Shown: positions 44,181-55,666 of the stretch, piece by piece
Layout of the letters: each line of letters begins with the position of its first letter
How positions within the stretch are numbered: the stretch's first letter is position 1
NCBI GenBank assembly: GCA_037962975.1
Contig: CM075672.1
Coordinates: 127,334,001 to 127,398,000, forward strand
Source: Clitoria ternatea
Lineage: Eukaryota > Streptophyta > Magnoliopsida > Fabales > Fabaceae
Reading direction: 5' to 3'
Length of the DNA stretch: 64,000 nucleotides
Program-made: the position numbers and the translations under genes
Notes under the pieces: model-generated
What the model saw: the letters and a program-made list of their open reading frames with translations, nothing else
Databases searched by the model: none
What the model was told of the DNA's origin: nothing

Positions 44181-47100
44181 TGTAACATCCCAAATTTTAT
44201 ATAACTAATTAATTAAGAGGAATAAATATTAAATAATTACATATGGGTTAAGTAATGTCCCAAAAATGTAGAAATAATTAAATTGAGATTTATTATGTGT
44301 ACTCATAAATTATTAAGGCTTAATGTGCTGAAATTGTACCCAATTAAAATATGGGTGTCGGACCAAGTATCTCCGATTGCGGTGCTGTTGGTCAGGCTGT
44401 TAAGAATATTATCGTGAATCCAAATATGTATTCGGAATAATTGTTGGATAAAGTATTGAGCCCGAATAGAGATCCTATTTGTTATGAAACAGTAAAGTTT
44501 TAATGAAGGGACTAAAATTTAAAACAAAAATCTCTCTTCCCCTCTTATGTTTCATGTTGGCTTCTCTTCTCCAAAGCAAAATATTCACTCTCTTCTCATT
44601 TCCTCTTCACTCTCATTTTCTTCTCCATTCTTCCTCCTCTAAAAACCTAACAAGTGGTGTGCCCATCCCCCCTCTTCATTTTTGTTTTCTTCATTGGGCA
44701 AGAAGGAGACTTGGTTCAAGTTTTCTCATTCTCCTCTCTTAATTTTCATCACCCACTCCTCTCCCCTTAGTGCTCATTGTCGTTTGTTGGTTGAGGTAAG
44801 TTCCTCTCTATTTTTCGTGAGCTTATGCCCTAGGTTATGAGTTATGGTGGTTGGGGGAGTGATTAAATGCATATGAGTATTGAATGAGAGCATTAAATGT
44901 GGAAACCCTAAAGTGAGGTGCATTCAATGAAAGTTTTATGAGCACTTATGTTGGTACACAAAATTAATGGTGGAGATGAGGAAAAATAATGTGTATTAAT
45001 GTTGGTTGTTGGGTTTTAGGTGAAACCCTAATTATAGAAATTTGGGGAAAATATTAAATGTTAGTTTGAGAATGGATTTTATGAGTAATTGTATGATATT
45101 AAGAGTGTGGATAAATTTAACTATGTTGGGAGAATATTTATTGATAGTGGTAGATAACATTAATGATGTTGGATGGTCATTAATAGTGGTTTATGACCAT
45201 GGATATGTGAACCCATTAATGGGTGAAGCTATAAATGCTTAGTAATGAACTTGAACACCAAGCCCATGGTGGTTGTGATAAAATAAATGAAAAGGAAAAT
45301 TATTTGGTAGCAACAATGATATAAGAACCAAGTATTAAAGATAGAATATGTAAATCTTGGTAGGTTAAAGTAGAAAGTAATGTATGGTACATTATGTGAT
45401 GTAGGATCTATTATGAATGACGAGGCGGAAACGTTAAATCGCTTGGATTACTTCTCTTAAGGTAGGATAAGAGTTTTATATTCTAAATGCATGAATTGAG
45501 TATTGGTTGATTTCCATATATGACAATACACATGTTTACCTTGCTTATGTTGTGTGGATAAAAGTGAGATGTTGAACATGGTGATATTAATTATGCTTGG
45601 CAATGTGTGGTATGCATTTGGAATATTGATGGTATGCTTGGCGGTGATGTTTTTGTTGGCAAATATTGTGCCTTGAAATATTAAGAATGAAATTATGTTC
45701 ACCACAATTATTGAATAATGATTGTTGATGATAAGTGAGTATGAATATGGGTTTTGAGCATACCTTGAATATTGATGAAAAATTAATCAATGTTATTTAT
45801 GATTATAATGCCATTGTGATTGACGCAAGTATTGACTTGTGTGTATGTGATGAAATTGTGTTGATGGAAAATATTGTAGATGCCACATTAAAAGCTTGAA
45901 ATAATGGCAATAACCAATTATAATAAAACCCACTAAGAATTGTGTGGTGATGGTGATAATGGTGATGATTGATGAGTGGCATGATAGGATGCATAATGTG
46001 AGAATGCATGAGATTTGTATTTGCATTGAATTCATGACATATTGCATAGCTGCCGGTAAGGGAATGTTAGGGGTTCCTCCAGTTGGCCCAGTGGGAGGGC
46101 GGCTCTGTGCATGAGCATTGTTGATATTACCCTAGTGACTTGATGTGTAAGTCACGAAGCTTCCCATGCTTAGCTACGGGAGCTGTATGTGGTTGACCCG
46201 ATTGGGGGTGTCTCTTTGATGAGTAAGGATTCCCGGTGGTCCTTTGGATCACAGTTGCCATGGTATGATTCATGGTTGACACGCAACACCTATATCTTGT
46301 TTATGTTGTTTACCGCGGTCATGGTGAAAATGACTGGTGTTGCAATATGGGTGAGGCAGTTTGGTACTAGTAAAATATGGTGTTATGCATGCAAATAATG
46401 AGATAAGTGTACACATTTTACTATTGCAGTAGGGGTATGATTATGTATTCATGCCTCAACCCACTATTTGGTGTTTTATATTCCCATAGTCAGATCCACG
46501 ATTGATATTAATTCCGTTGTGCATGTGCATTAGCCTAAGAGCATTTACACATAGCATGGAGATATGCCAAAAGGTGATGAGTTGTGGTGATAGTTGAAAT
46601 AGGCGAAAGAATACCTAAAGACAACTTATAAAATATGAATACAATGAAATGACGTCGTGTTTGGTGATGTTATATATGATAGCCCAATATGATGAAGGAC
46701 ATGAATGTATGTATGCCATCATGCTTTGCTATGAGTTTGGTTGATGACCATGATATATATTCATTATGGTAATGAATAATTTGATGCAAAGTATACATGT
46801 TGATATATATATATATATATATATACATATGTACATAATCACAAATGTATTCATATTCGTCACTTGGAATGTATAACTCACTCTCCCATGTTGTCTATTT
46901 TTAGCATTGTGATGCAGGATATGCATGGGGTGAGATGAGTTGTTTTGGAAATGTGTATTTTGGTGAAGAAGGTAAATTAGTTGTATAGGAAGGCCTTGAT
47001 CGGCAATCGTTTTGTAATGCCTATGGTTGATGTATGCATATGATGTAATTGAATATTGGGTGAATGATGGATATTCCTTTTGTGGGTCATGTTTGAAAAT

Positions 47101-48296
47101 TAGACCTTGATGTGAAAAGGCTAATTTTTGGTTATGACCTTAACAATGTATGATGATAATGATGGCATTTAATTTTAAACCCAAATGATGAATGAATGAT
47201 GTTATTCAAAGATTATGAGTATTTATAATGCATGATGGATAATTATATGCAATTAGGAAGTTGAAATGTGTGAACATGGGAAATGGATAGATCATATTCC
47301 CATTTAATGGCCCAAACCTTGCGTAGAGGTTCTCCATATCTCATAATGTGTGTATGTGACTTGTATGTAAGAGTGGTTATGGCCAAATAGGCCTATATTG
47401 TATAATAGTATTCTTGGTTGTAATGAAATGTGTCTAAAAAGCTCATTTATGCATTTGATGAAATAGAATCAAAATTGTGGTATGTGGCTTGTTGGATCAA
47501 GTCCCAAATGCATGTATTAATGCATGCCAAGTGTAAATTTAAATTAAATATGCATGAAATGAGTTTTGGTATGCCATGTAAACTGAATTTTCCAAGTTTT
47601 TTTGCAAATGCTGATAAACTTGCTCAAGCGAGATCCTTGTGCATCCGATGTGTGGTTGCTGGTTGTATTTCGCTCAAGTGAGCTTGGCTTCGCTTGAGCG
47701 AGTGCCAGAGGATTTGGTTCTATGGAAATCTCGCTCAAGAGAGTGGGAGTCGTCCGAGCGAATTCCTTAGAATTGGATTTTTCCTCTTTTCCGCTCAAGT
47801 GGATAACGAACCGCTCAAGCGAATTTGGATAGAATTGATTCTGGAAGTTTTTCGCCCAAGCAAGGATGGCTCGCTCAAGCGAAATAACTTGGAATTAGAT
47901 ACTGGACAAATTTTGCTCAAGCGAGTGTGGCTCGCCTAAGCGAATGTGTGTGGTTTCGCTCAAGTGAATTGGCCAGGATCCAGTTTTCTTGTTTCCTTCC
48001 TTATTTTTGGGTCTTTTCTTATATCTTCATATATGAGACTAGGCGTATTTCCTTGTATACATATTTTTCTTCCATTGTAAACTCGATTATTTTGTATACC
48101 CGATAGGGCCATTTATTTATCAATCCAGATTATTAGATTCAAAAATCTCAATCTTTGGTTTTTTATGATTCGGATCTTGGTGTAATTTGGAAGGGTTTTA
48201 GGCTTTCTTTTAAACGCGAAAAAATTTACTCGCATTTTCATTGATTAATTATCTTGATTGCATTGGGATTCAGGTCCGAGAAATCGAGGGTTGGCA
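44181..48296 (+). mobile_element. Long gypsy-type LTR, probably solo
   Basis: It starts TGTAACATCCCAAATTTT, close to the solo LTR at 30377, and shares internal phrases with it. The best right boundary is GGGTTGGCA at 48296. TATCT occurs directly before the start (44176-44180) and directly after that end (48297-48301), a candidate 5-bp target duplication. The 4.1-kb length is long for one LTR, and the end does not mirror the start as well as in the other solo LTR, so the right boundary is provisional. A large part (about 45700-46990) is repeated, inverted, at 54150-55660. No internal domain was found. Confidence 0.5.
47615..47975. repeat. Array of about 12 TCGCTCAAGCGA palindromes
   Basis: CTCGCTCAAGCGAG and variants (CGCTTGAGCGAG, CGCTCAAGTGAG, CGTCCGAGCGAAT) occur in about six pairs along 360 bp, roughly every 25-45 bp. 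The perfect core TCGCTYRAGCGA is self-complementary. It lies near the 3' end of the long LTR. The same motif is seen at 43850-43945 and once near 48890-48922. Confidence 0.85.
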
Positions 48297-48301
48297 TATC
48301 T

Positions 48302-49860
48302 CACCTAGCTGTACCCTGGATATACATATATAAATGGTATTTGAAACTATTAATTTTGACGCAACAATAGAAAGTTATTCGTATCGATTACTCGATTATG
48401 AAATTCATAAGAAAACTCCTAAACCGTTGATCCGCCAATCATTTTACAGATTTTTCCAGCATTATAATCAGGTGTTTAATGCGTTCGATAGGCCAAAAGT
48501 TATTACTAACAACAGATCCTATCAAGTATTTCATGCAGATCAATTTTTGAGAATCATTTTCCAATAACTTAAGAGAAACTGAATTAAAAAACTATTTACC
48601 CAATAGAATTAAACATTAAACATCAAATGAAATACCAAAATCAATATAATGAAATACCATATATATAAATAGTACATCAGGCTTGAATCGACTACTTTCA
48701 ATCCTAAAAAAAACTGTTTTAGCTACACATGGTAGCCATTATAAACCAAGAAAATAAGGAAAATGAGAAGAAAAACAGCTTCTGTGGCCTTCTACTTTAA
48801 TTCCTAAGCAGATGGAGAGCGTCGTTTGTTGTGGATTCTTAAAGCAGCTCCCCCTATTTTTTTGTGATTTGCTTATATATTAATAATCTCACTTGAGCCA
48901 GCTGAGCCTCACTCAAGCGAGACCTATTTACTTCACAATGAAGTTGCTTTGTAGCTCCTTATTTAGAAAGGAAAGATCCTTTTCGCATGTTGTATCATGA
49001 GAAAAAAGACATCATCTTGAAGTATGTAGTTTAAAAAAGACTTGATCTTGCTTGAAGTCTTTAGGAAGTGCAAACTCTTCTTGTTATGAGTGAATTTTAG
49101 TTTTATGGACTCCCCCTATTCTTTGCAATTGGAGTTCTACGGACTCCCTGTCACACTTGAACAGAATAGTTAGATAAACTAAATGTACAGACTTCATTTT
49201 AGCTAAGAGTCTTGATATATATTCTTAACAAATCACATGTGGTTCAGACTTCTCAATCCTGAGTTTAGGCTTGATTCTAACAATCTCCCCCTATTTGTTG
49301 ATAATAAACATCAAGTCTCTAAGATAAATTGAGATCTGTATTAAAGGGAGAATTGAAACAGTAAAATTGCTTGATTCTAAATATCATGAGCTTTTATATT
49401 TCAAGGTTTCAAGATGATCAAGTTATTTGCATATAGCGGACTTCAATTATAATAGTAAATACTTGAAGAACTGAGTATGCAAACTGAGTAGATTATTATT
49501 CATGTAAGCAAAAGGTATTACATATAACTTAAAAGAAAAAAATTACAGAAGACACACATACAAACTACACACATTCAAACTCAGACTTATTTTACTCTTA
49601 GACACTTCTCCCCTTTTTGTAATCAATAATAGGAGAGACATCACAAAGACCTAGCATCCTTGAAAGGTGTAGGAAGACATTGTGAAGCAGAAGCAAAAGT
49701 TAGCTGGGAAGTGGATGTAGACACTAAAAGCAAACGCCGTATTCGACGACAGAAAAAGAAAGGATGATAAGTGAGAATAATGGAGGGAACACAGATGGAG
49801 GGAGAGATAATGGCTGTGGATGGATCCCAAAAGGATGGATGAGTCTGAGGAATTGCTTTC
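48302..49860. other. Degenerate copia debris, minus orientation
   Basis: On the minus strand, 49303-49272 reads AAATAGGGGGAGATTGTTAG, a typical copia polypurine tract plus LTR start. The LTR would therefore run leftward from about 49284. Its other end and any coding region were not found. Phrases such as CTCCCCCTATT recur at 48850 and 49110. The open frame at 48334-48567 has no family signature. Confidence 0.4.
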
Positions 49861-49879
49861 CACTACTAAAAAAAACTTT

Positions 49880-50345
49880 TAGCGATGGATTAAACCGGTC
49901 GCTAAATTATGCCATCACCGTCGCTAAGAGCATTAGCGACAACAATTATGACAGAAATAATCTCATCGCTAAATCAATTGTCGCTAACATTATAGCGATG
50001 CGTAAGGCATCCATCGCTAACTTTTCGACGGTGTACTGTCGTCGCTAATGGGGTCCCTATATTGGTGATGCATCCCATCGCTATGAGTGCTATATAATGA
50101 CCACATGACATCGTCGCTACGGTTGTAAGGTAGCGACCACAACTTGTCGTCATTACAGACCCAATAGTAGCGACGGGTGTCTGTGGTCGCTGACTACTCA
50201 ATAGTAGCAATGACATGAAATGGTCGTTATTAGTGGCTATACAACGACCTCTTTTGGCCGTCGTTATTAGTGGCCATACAACGACCACCTTGTGCCGTCG
50301 CTAATTCGTTATGAACTAGCGATGGAAGGAATGTCGTTGCTAATA
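49880..50345. repeat. CACTA subterminal repeats (TTAGCGAC)
   Basis: At least 15 copies of TAGCGA(C/T) or its complement TCGCTA occur in both orientations within 460 bp, for example GTCGCTAAATTATG, CGTCGCTAAGAGC, ATTAGCGACAAC and GTCGCTAATTCG. This is the layout expected for TNPA-type binding sites. Confidence 0.85.
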
Positions 50346-50645
50346 TTAATTTTTGTTTTATAAATTTAATTTTTGTTGACTTTTTAAAGTCTTAATATTT
50401 TAAATATAAGTTTTTTTATTTAATTTTAAACTAGAAATATTGAATGACATAAAAATTATAAACGGAGAATAATAAAAAATAAATACTGAATAGAATATGA
50501 TATAAATATAAAAAATACAATGTTATGGCTAGTCGCTAAATATACAAACAAATGAAACATAAAAAAAGTAAAATCATGAGGGAAGGGGATCCTGTGGTGG
50601 TGGTGGTGGCGGCTCGGAAGTAAGGGGAAGAAGCCTCGTCATTAA

Positions 50646-51023
50646 CTACATCAGTAGCCCCTGCTGTGTAGGAAGCTGTCGACGAGTCTCTGCGTGCTGC
50701 TCCTCGGCCCGTCTTTGATCCGCCTCAGCCTGCTCCTCCAAAAGCTTTCTCTGGTGTCGCTCCTCCTGTAGCTCATTGTTTAGGTTTTGAATAACTTGAA
50801 CAACATCTGCCGGAAGGCCAGAGGAGGAAGAAAAAGAGGAAGTGGTCTTCCCCTTCTTCCTGATCTGTGTGCCCACGCTGCCCAACCTGAACACCCTCCC
50901 TTTTTCATTCACGGTGCTAACAACCTCCATGTAGATGGCGTTGTCGTCGAAACAAGATAAGGTGGGAGGTACCTCCCCCTCAGGAGTGGAAGCCACTAAC
51001 TCCACCTCCTTCTCGGCCCTCAT
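50646..51023 (-). pseudogene. CACTA TNPA-like C-terminal fragment
   Basis: The 125-codon minus-strand frame has GRVFRLGSVGTQIRKKGKTT followed by a Glu/Gln/Arg-rich coiled coil (NNELQEERHQRKLLEEQAEA). This is the C-terminal layout of plant Ptta/En/Spm transposase proteins, which bind subterminal repeats. The N-terminal part that should precede it is missing. Confidence 0.65.
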
Positions 51024-51133
51024 GACCTAATACGTCTCCTGTAAATGTAAAATAGTTATAGGGTTAATAAGCTGATTTGTAAATTATAAGCATGTGTAAG
51101 TTAAAATAAAATACCACCAGATTGACCATCATA

Positions 51134-51738
51134 TTAAAACAACCTATTAAAGCAACCTCCTGAAAGATTACTAGGCATGGTGGAACCCATCAGATCGACC
51201 ATCCTATTAAAACAACCTCCTGAAAGATTATAATCTGCCTTTAGGCTTAAAGCAGCTACAGAGGCGGATAATTTAGTATGACTCTCACACCCATCCCACA
51301 ATAGAGTCTGAGCCGTTGCCAATAAATCATAAAATCTTTTCACCTCTGGATTAGAATCCTCTTCTACATTGTCATCCTCATTCCCATGTTGGTCATCATG
51401 TTCTAACATATGCCTGGTGGAAGGTCTAACATGATCCATCACCATCCGCTCCATGTTGTTGTACGTATCCCTATTCCCCCCACCTCATAGTAAGACTGTT
51501 GCACGGTTACAACTGATGGCCTGGGCGGTAACTGCTCACCATGGTTGTACCAACAATAGTATCCTTCCATAAACCCCTTCTCACTTAGGTGGCACATGAC
51601 ATCATCTGCGTATTCAAAACTCATGCATTTGCACTTTGAGCACGGACAATAAATCTTCTGAGTCGCTTTAAAATCAGGCGTGTTCGCTATAGCGAATGGA
51701 ATAAACTCCAACAAGCCCATCATAAACTCCTCAGTCAC
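51134..51738 (-). pseudogene. CACTA transposase N-terminal fragment
   Basis: The minus strand reads MMGLLEFIPFAIANTP, then a cysteine-rich transposase-associated motif CPCSKCKCMSFEYADDVMCH and LSEKGFMEGYYCWYNHGE, so the Trp-containing segment before HGE is intact here. A frame change near 51440-51480 leads to NPEVKRFYDLLATAQTLLWD, which normally precedes the TNP2 catalytic core. The core itself is absent: about 110 bp later the TNPA-like fragment begins. A 28-bp phrase CCTATTAAARCAACCTCCTG is repeated at 51142 and 51207. Confidence 0.7.
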
Positions 51739-51894
51739 TCACCGACCCCGATCTAGCCGGTTGTACATCCATCGCCGATTTGCCAGAACCTCCATTCACG
51801 ACATCTAACAAGCAAAGTTCTGGTTACTTTAATTTAAACATTATGTCACTATCGTTTGTGAATCACTCTCTATCTCATTGATGTTGTAAATAGG

Positions 51895-52192
51895 TGGGCC
51901 CTATCCTATTTGGGATGAATATGGAACCATCCGTAACCCATCGATGTTGTATATGGTCTATCTTATGTCGTTGATGTTCATTTGGAATTTAGGCAGCATT
52001 TCGCATTGGTCCCTGAGTACATAGAGATACGTGCGGGATGATACACCGCACGTAGACATGCACCTAGAGACAATATGAAACATAGTAACCGGAATTCCAA
52101 ATGGACATCAACAACACAAGATAGAACACAAACAACAACGACTATGGGTTACGCCCTACTGGTTACAAATTCATCCTAAACTGTCCAACTGG
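51895..52192. repeat. Imperfect inverted repeat with nested hairpin
   Basis: The left arm (about 51915-51990; GTAACCCATCGATGTTG, then GTTGATGTTCATTTGGAATT) pairs with the right arm (about 52091-52185; GGAATTCCAAATGGACATCAAC, then ACTATGGGTTACG). The loop of about 100 bp itself holds CGTGCGGGATGATACACCGCACG. Arms are about 75-90 bp with mismatches. It may be a decayed fold-back element or part of the CACTA 5' region. Confidence 0.65.
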
Positions 52193-53500
52193 GATAATTC
52201 ATGATCCAACACAACACGATACATTGGCCGGTTGTCTTGAATCTTAAACGGGAACCTAGTGGATACGGACTTGACTAAACCCTACATTGTTAACTTTTAA
52301 TGTAGTTTTTTTATGTACCCTAAAATAGGGAGCCTAATGAACTTTTGGCATAGTCTCCCCTGTAAACTAGACATTTCCAAATTGTTTACAACACCCTGTT
52401 ACACATAAGATTTTCCAATACAGTTTAATATGTACGCTATGCATTGTATATGAAATTGAGGGAGGTAATCATGACAACCTAGTGAGCTTTTCTCTTCATT
52501 AACAAACAACAATACACATGCATAAAAAATCATGTTATCAACACATAAAACCAATGCCTAATAAGCTCTTCTCTCCACTAACAACAACAATATACATGCA
52601 TAATACTTAATATCAACACATCAAAACCAAGGCCTAATGAGCTCTACTCTTCACTAATAAACAACAATCAACATGCATTCAATGATATTATTAAGCAACA
52701 GTGGTTTGATAGACTTACCACTACACTACACGTAACTACAATCTAAGCACCTAATTGGATGTCCTCAAAAGTCATGTCCAAGTAGGGTGGTGGCTGGAAC
52801 GAAAAGAAATTATACTTATTTTATGCTTTTATAAGTACAAACAGCAAATTGCTTAATATTTAATTTTTTTGTGACATCTCCTTTATAATCTTCTAATCCC
52901 ATTGTAAGATGGATTTTTGAACAAAAAGAATTTTTTATTTTCTTAAGTATAGGATTCAATTTAATGGAAAATTTTAACCTGTGATGTTAATAGAACATTT
53001 GGTTTTGTATTTTGTTTGCACATCAATAGAACCTATTATGTCTCGTCTCTTGTACTTTTATAATGTACTAATAAACTATGGTTATGTAGAATTTGTGAGG
53101 AGTTGGATAGAAGGGAAGGGGATAATAGTTACAAGCACTTAGAGTAGTTAGTTAGTTAGTCATAGGAATCAATTGGATATAATGGGGTAAGGGGCTTCAT
53201 TTAGTTTGGTGTCTTTTGAGAAATGAGGGAAGAGGATAGGAATGGAAATGACCTTCTCATATTGTGGTGATAATAACTAATGAGAAGAAAACTAATTTCT
53301 GCTATTTATGTCCTCTCATATTTGGGTTCCTCTTTACTAATTACGCATTATGCTTATGAAAGTATATGAATATTATATTTTCTGTTGTAACATAGTTGAA
53401 AGTACATTGCTGAATGTCTTGTTCTTTAGAGATAATTAAGGATTCTTGTTATTTACTTTTGAACATTTATGCAGGGAATTAGTGTCACCTCCGCTTCTCT
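52193..53500. other. AT-rich intergenic DNA
   Basis: Three diverged repeats of CACATGCATAA...CCTAATGAGCTCTWCTCT occur at about 52470-52690 (period about 70-75 bp). Otherwise nothing was recognised. Confidence 0.5.
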
Positions 53501-53501
53501 G

Positions 53502-53608
53502 GACCCGAATCCTGATGTAATTAAGATAATTAATTAATAAAAATGTGAATAAATTTTTCACATTTATAAATATTTTAAAACACCTTAACGATTACATCAA
53601 GACCCGAA
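53502..53608. repeat. Small palindromic insertion flanked by GACCCGAA
   Basis: TGATGTAATTAAG (53513-53525) pairs with CTTAACGATTACATCA (53584-53599). Between them AAATGTGAA and TTCACATTT form an inner stem. GACCCGAA occurs directly outside on both sides (53502-53509 and 53601-53608), consistent with an 8-bp target duplication around a tiny hAT-like MITE. The ends are not fully symmetrical, so this is a candidate only. Confidence 0.5.
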
Positions 53609-53639
53609 CCACAGAAAACCGAAGAGTGAGATATGAGAA

Positions 53640-53861
53640 TTTATAATTGGATCGTTAAATAAATCGCCCATAAGTGTATACAAATATAATAGAGTTTACA
53701 GTAGAAGAAGAATATGTATACATGGCACTTGCCTAGTCCTATATATGAGAAAAGGCTCGGCAAAGCATGCAAAGATACAACACAAGCCCATTAGGCCACA
53801 ATCAATCTTATACATAAGTAATAAACATGCATTGGCTAACATATATGTGTGTGTGTGTGTG

Positions 53862-53904
<43 letters not shown>

Positions 53905-55666
53905 TCATGCAACATATATCTCCAACATCCATATTCCATATTTGACCACATTCGATTCAGCCTCAGGATCATATATCATCAACACTTATATATACCCATA
54001 ATGGGTTACATATCCAACATCATTTTATTCATCAAATGGGTATGAATTCAAATACCCCAAATATCGATACATCATCCACTTATATTATCATTTAATACAA
54101 TACATCCATTGATATAAATGATTATTAATGCTGAAATGTACATTTTATTCACAATACGATAATTACAACAGTTGCCGGACAAGGCATTCCATTACCATTA
54201 TTTTACCTTTACAAAAGCCTTACTTAAAAAATATCCTCATCCTATGATATTCCTACATCAATGCTAAAAATGGACAACATGGGAGAGTAAGTTAAATTTC
54301 AAATGACGAATATGAATGCAATTGAGATTATGTGCATATGTATATCAACATCATGTATACTTTGCTAAAATCATCAATAAACATCATCATTTAATTCATT
54401 TCAAAAATATACATGTATCGTATTCATCCCTTAATTCATAGTGAAGCAAGCACATATACACATCATTTCTCAATGCCACAATGGGCCAACATCATTGTCA
54501 TAAAAAATAGACAAACAAGCCTTTCATTACATTAGGCCCTCACATACAACATCACCGTATTCAATATCATTTTGTTGTATTCATATTTTACATGTTGTCT
54601 TTTAGGTATTCATCTACCCATTTCATTGTCATCATATCTCAATCTCAATCATTATCAATCATGATTACCTTTTGGTATATTTTCATGCTATATGCAAATG
54701 CTCTTAGGCTAATGCATATGCACAATGGAACAATCAACAACAAATGTGGATCCGACTGTGGGAATAAACACCAATTTGTGGGTTAAGCATGATCACCTAC
54801 CATGCCCTTACTGCAGTAGTATAATGTGTACACATATCTCATAATGCATGCATAATCACCAATTTTACTGGTACCAAACTGCATCGCCTATTTTGCAACA
54901 TCGTTTATTTTCACCATGACCGCGGTAAACAACATAATCAATAACATAAGGTGTTGTGGGCCAACCATGATTCATAACATGGCAGATGTGATCCATAGGA
55001 CCACTGGGGACACCTGTTCCTCAAAAGCCACCTCCACAATGGTCAACCACATACAGCTCCCCGTAGCTCAGCATGGGCAGCTTCGTGACTTACACACCGA
55101 GTCACAAGGGAACAACAAGAATGCTCGTGCACTGAGCCGCCCTCCCACTGGGCCAACCAGGGGAATCCCCTAATATTCCAAATCAACAGCGTATGATATG
55201 CCATTGATGCAATGCAATGCAAATCAAGTGCATTCTCACACTATGCATCCTATCATGCTACTCATCAATCATCATCATCAACACCAACACTAACACCACC
55301 ATGCAATCTTTAGTGGATTTTATCATCGTTGGTTTTAACCATTGTTTCAAATTTTAAGTGTGGCATTTCATTTCAACATACTTTGTATCATACATGCAAG
55401 TCAATACTTGCAACAATCACAATGGCATCACAAACATCAACAACATACACTAACTGTTCATCAATAACACCACATGATCTCTTAGTGGATTGTCATCTTA
55501 TTGATCATTACCATTGTTTCATATATTAGTGTGACATCACAATAATTTATTAATATAATTTCAAAACACACATACAAGATCACACTTGTATCAAACACAA
55601 TGGTATTCAACAAATCACCAGTAATAACAATCATCCTTTATTCAAGGGAATGATCAACAACATCAT
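53640..55666 (-). mobile_element. Gypsy LTR fragment, inverted relative of 44181-48296
   Basis: Read on the minus strand it follows the order of the long LTR. AACCATTGTG-type phrases at about 55000-55190 match 46033-46300 (GCCCAGTGGGAGGGCGGCTC on both). CATGGGAGAGTAAGTTA at 54283 matches 46868-46890 inverted, and CGGCAACTGTTG near 54172 matches about 47003. Only the middle of the LTR is recognisable. The right edge coincides with the start of the Athila LTR at 55667. The two related LTR pieces are thus about 8 kb apart and opposed. Confidence 0.65.
53848..53901. repeat. (GT)n(AT)n compound microsatellite
   Basis: TATGTGTGTGTGTGTGTGTA runs into about 18 TA dinucleotides. Similar (TA) runs occur at 46803-46826 in the related LTR, at the corresponding place. 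Confidence 0.95.

Larger units (their letters stand above)
49861..51760 (-). mobile_element. Internally deleted CACTA element
   Basis: The plus strand at 49861 starts CACTACTAAAAAAAACTTTT, a CACTA terminus, which would be the 3' end of an element read on the minus strand. Next to it is a dense block of subterminal TTAGCGAC/GTCGCTAA motifs (49880-50345). Further in are two transposase fragments in minus orientation. The opposite terminus (TAGTG preceded by a matching T-rich repeat) was not found up to 53500, so the element is truncated or its 5' end is decayed. This is a different family from the CACTA at 1-1922, whose subterminal motif differs. Confidence 0.75.

Noticed and set aside
48334..48567. 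77-codon frame downstream of the long LTR
   Set aside because: Aromatic-rich but no family similarity that I can recognise, and surrounded by repeat debris.
52010..52060. CGTGCGGG...CCGCACG stem as a transcription terminator
   Set aside because: Intrinsic bacterial-type terminators are not relevant in this plant DNA. It is better seen as the loop of a larger inverted repeat.
53748..53932. Open frames with long Ile-Tyr runs
   Set aside because: Translations of the (TA)n microsatellite in both strands.
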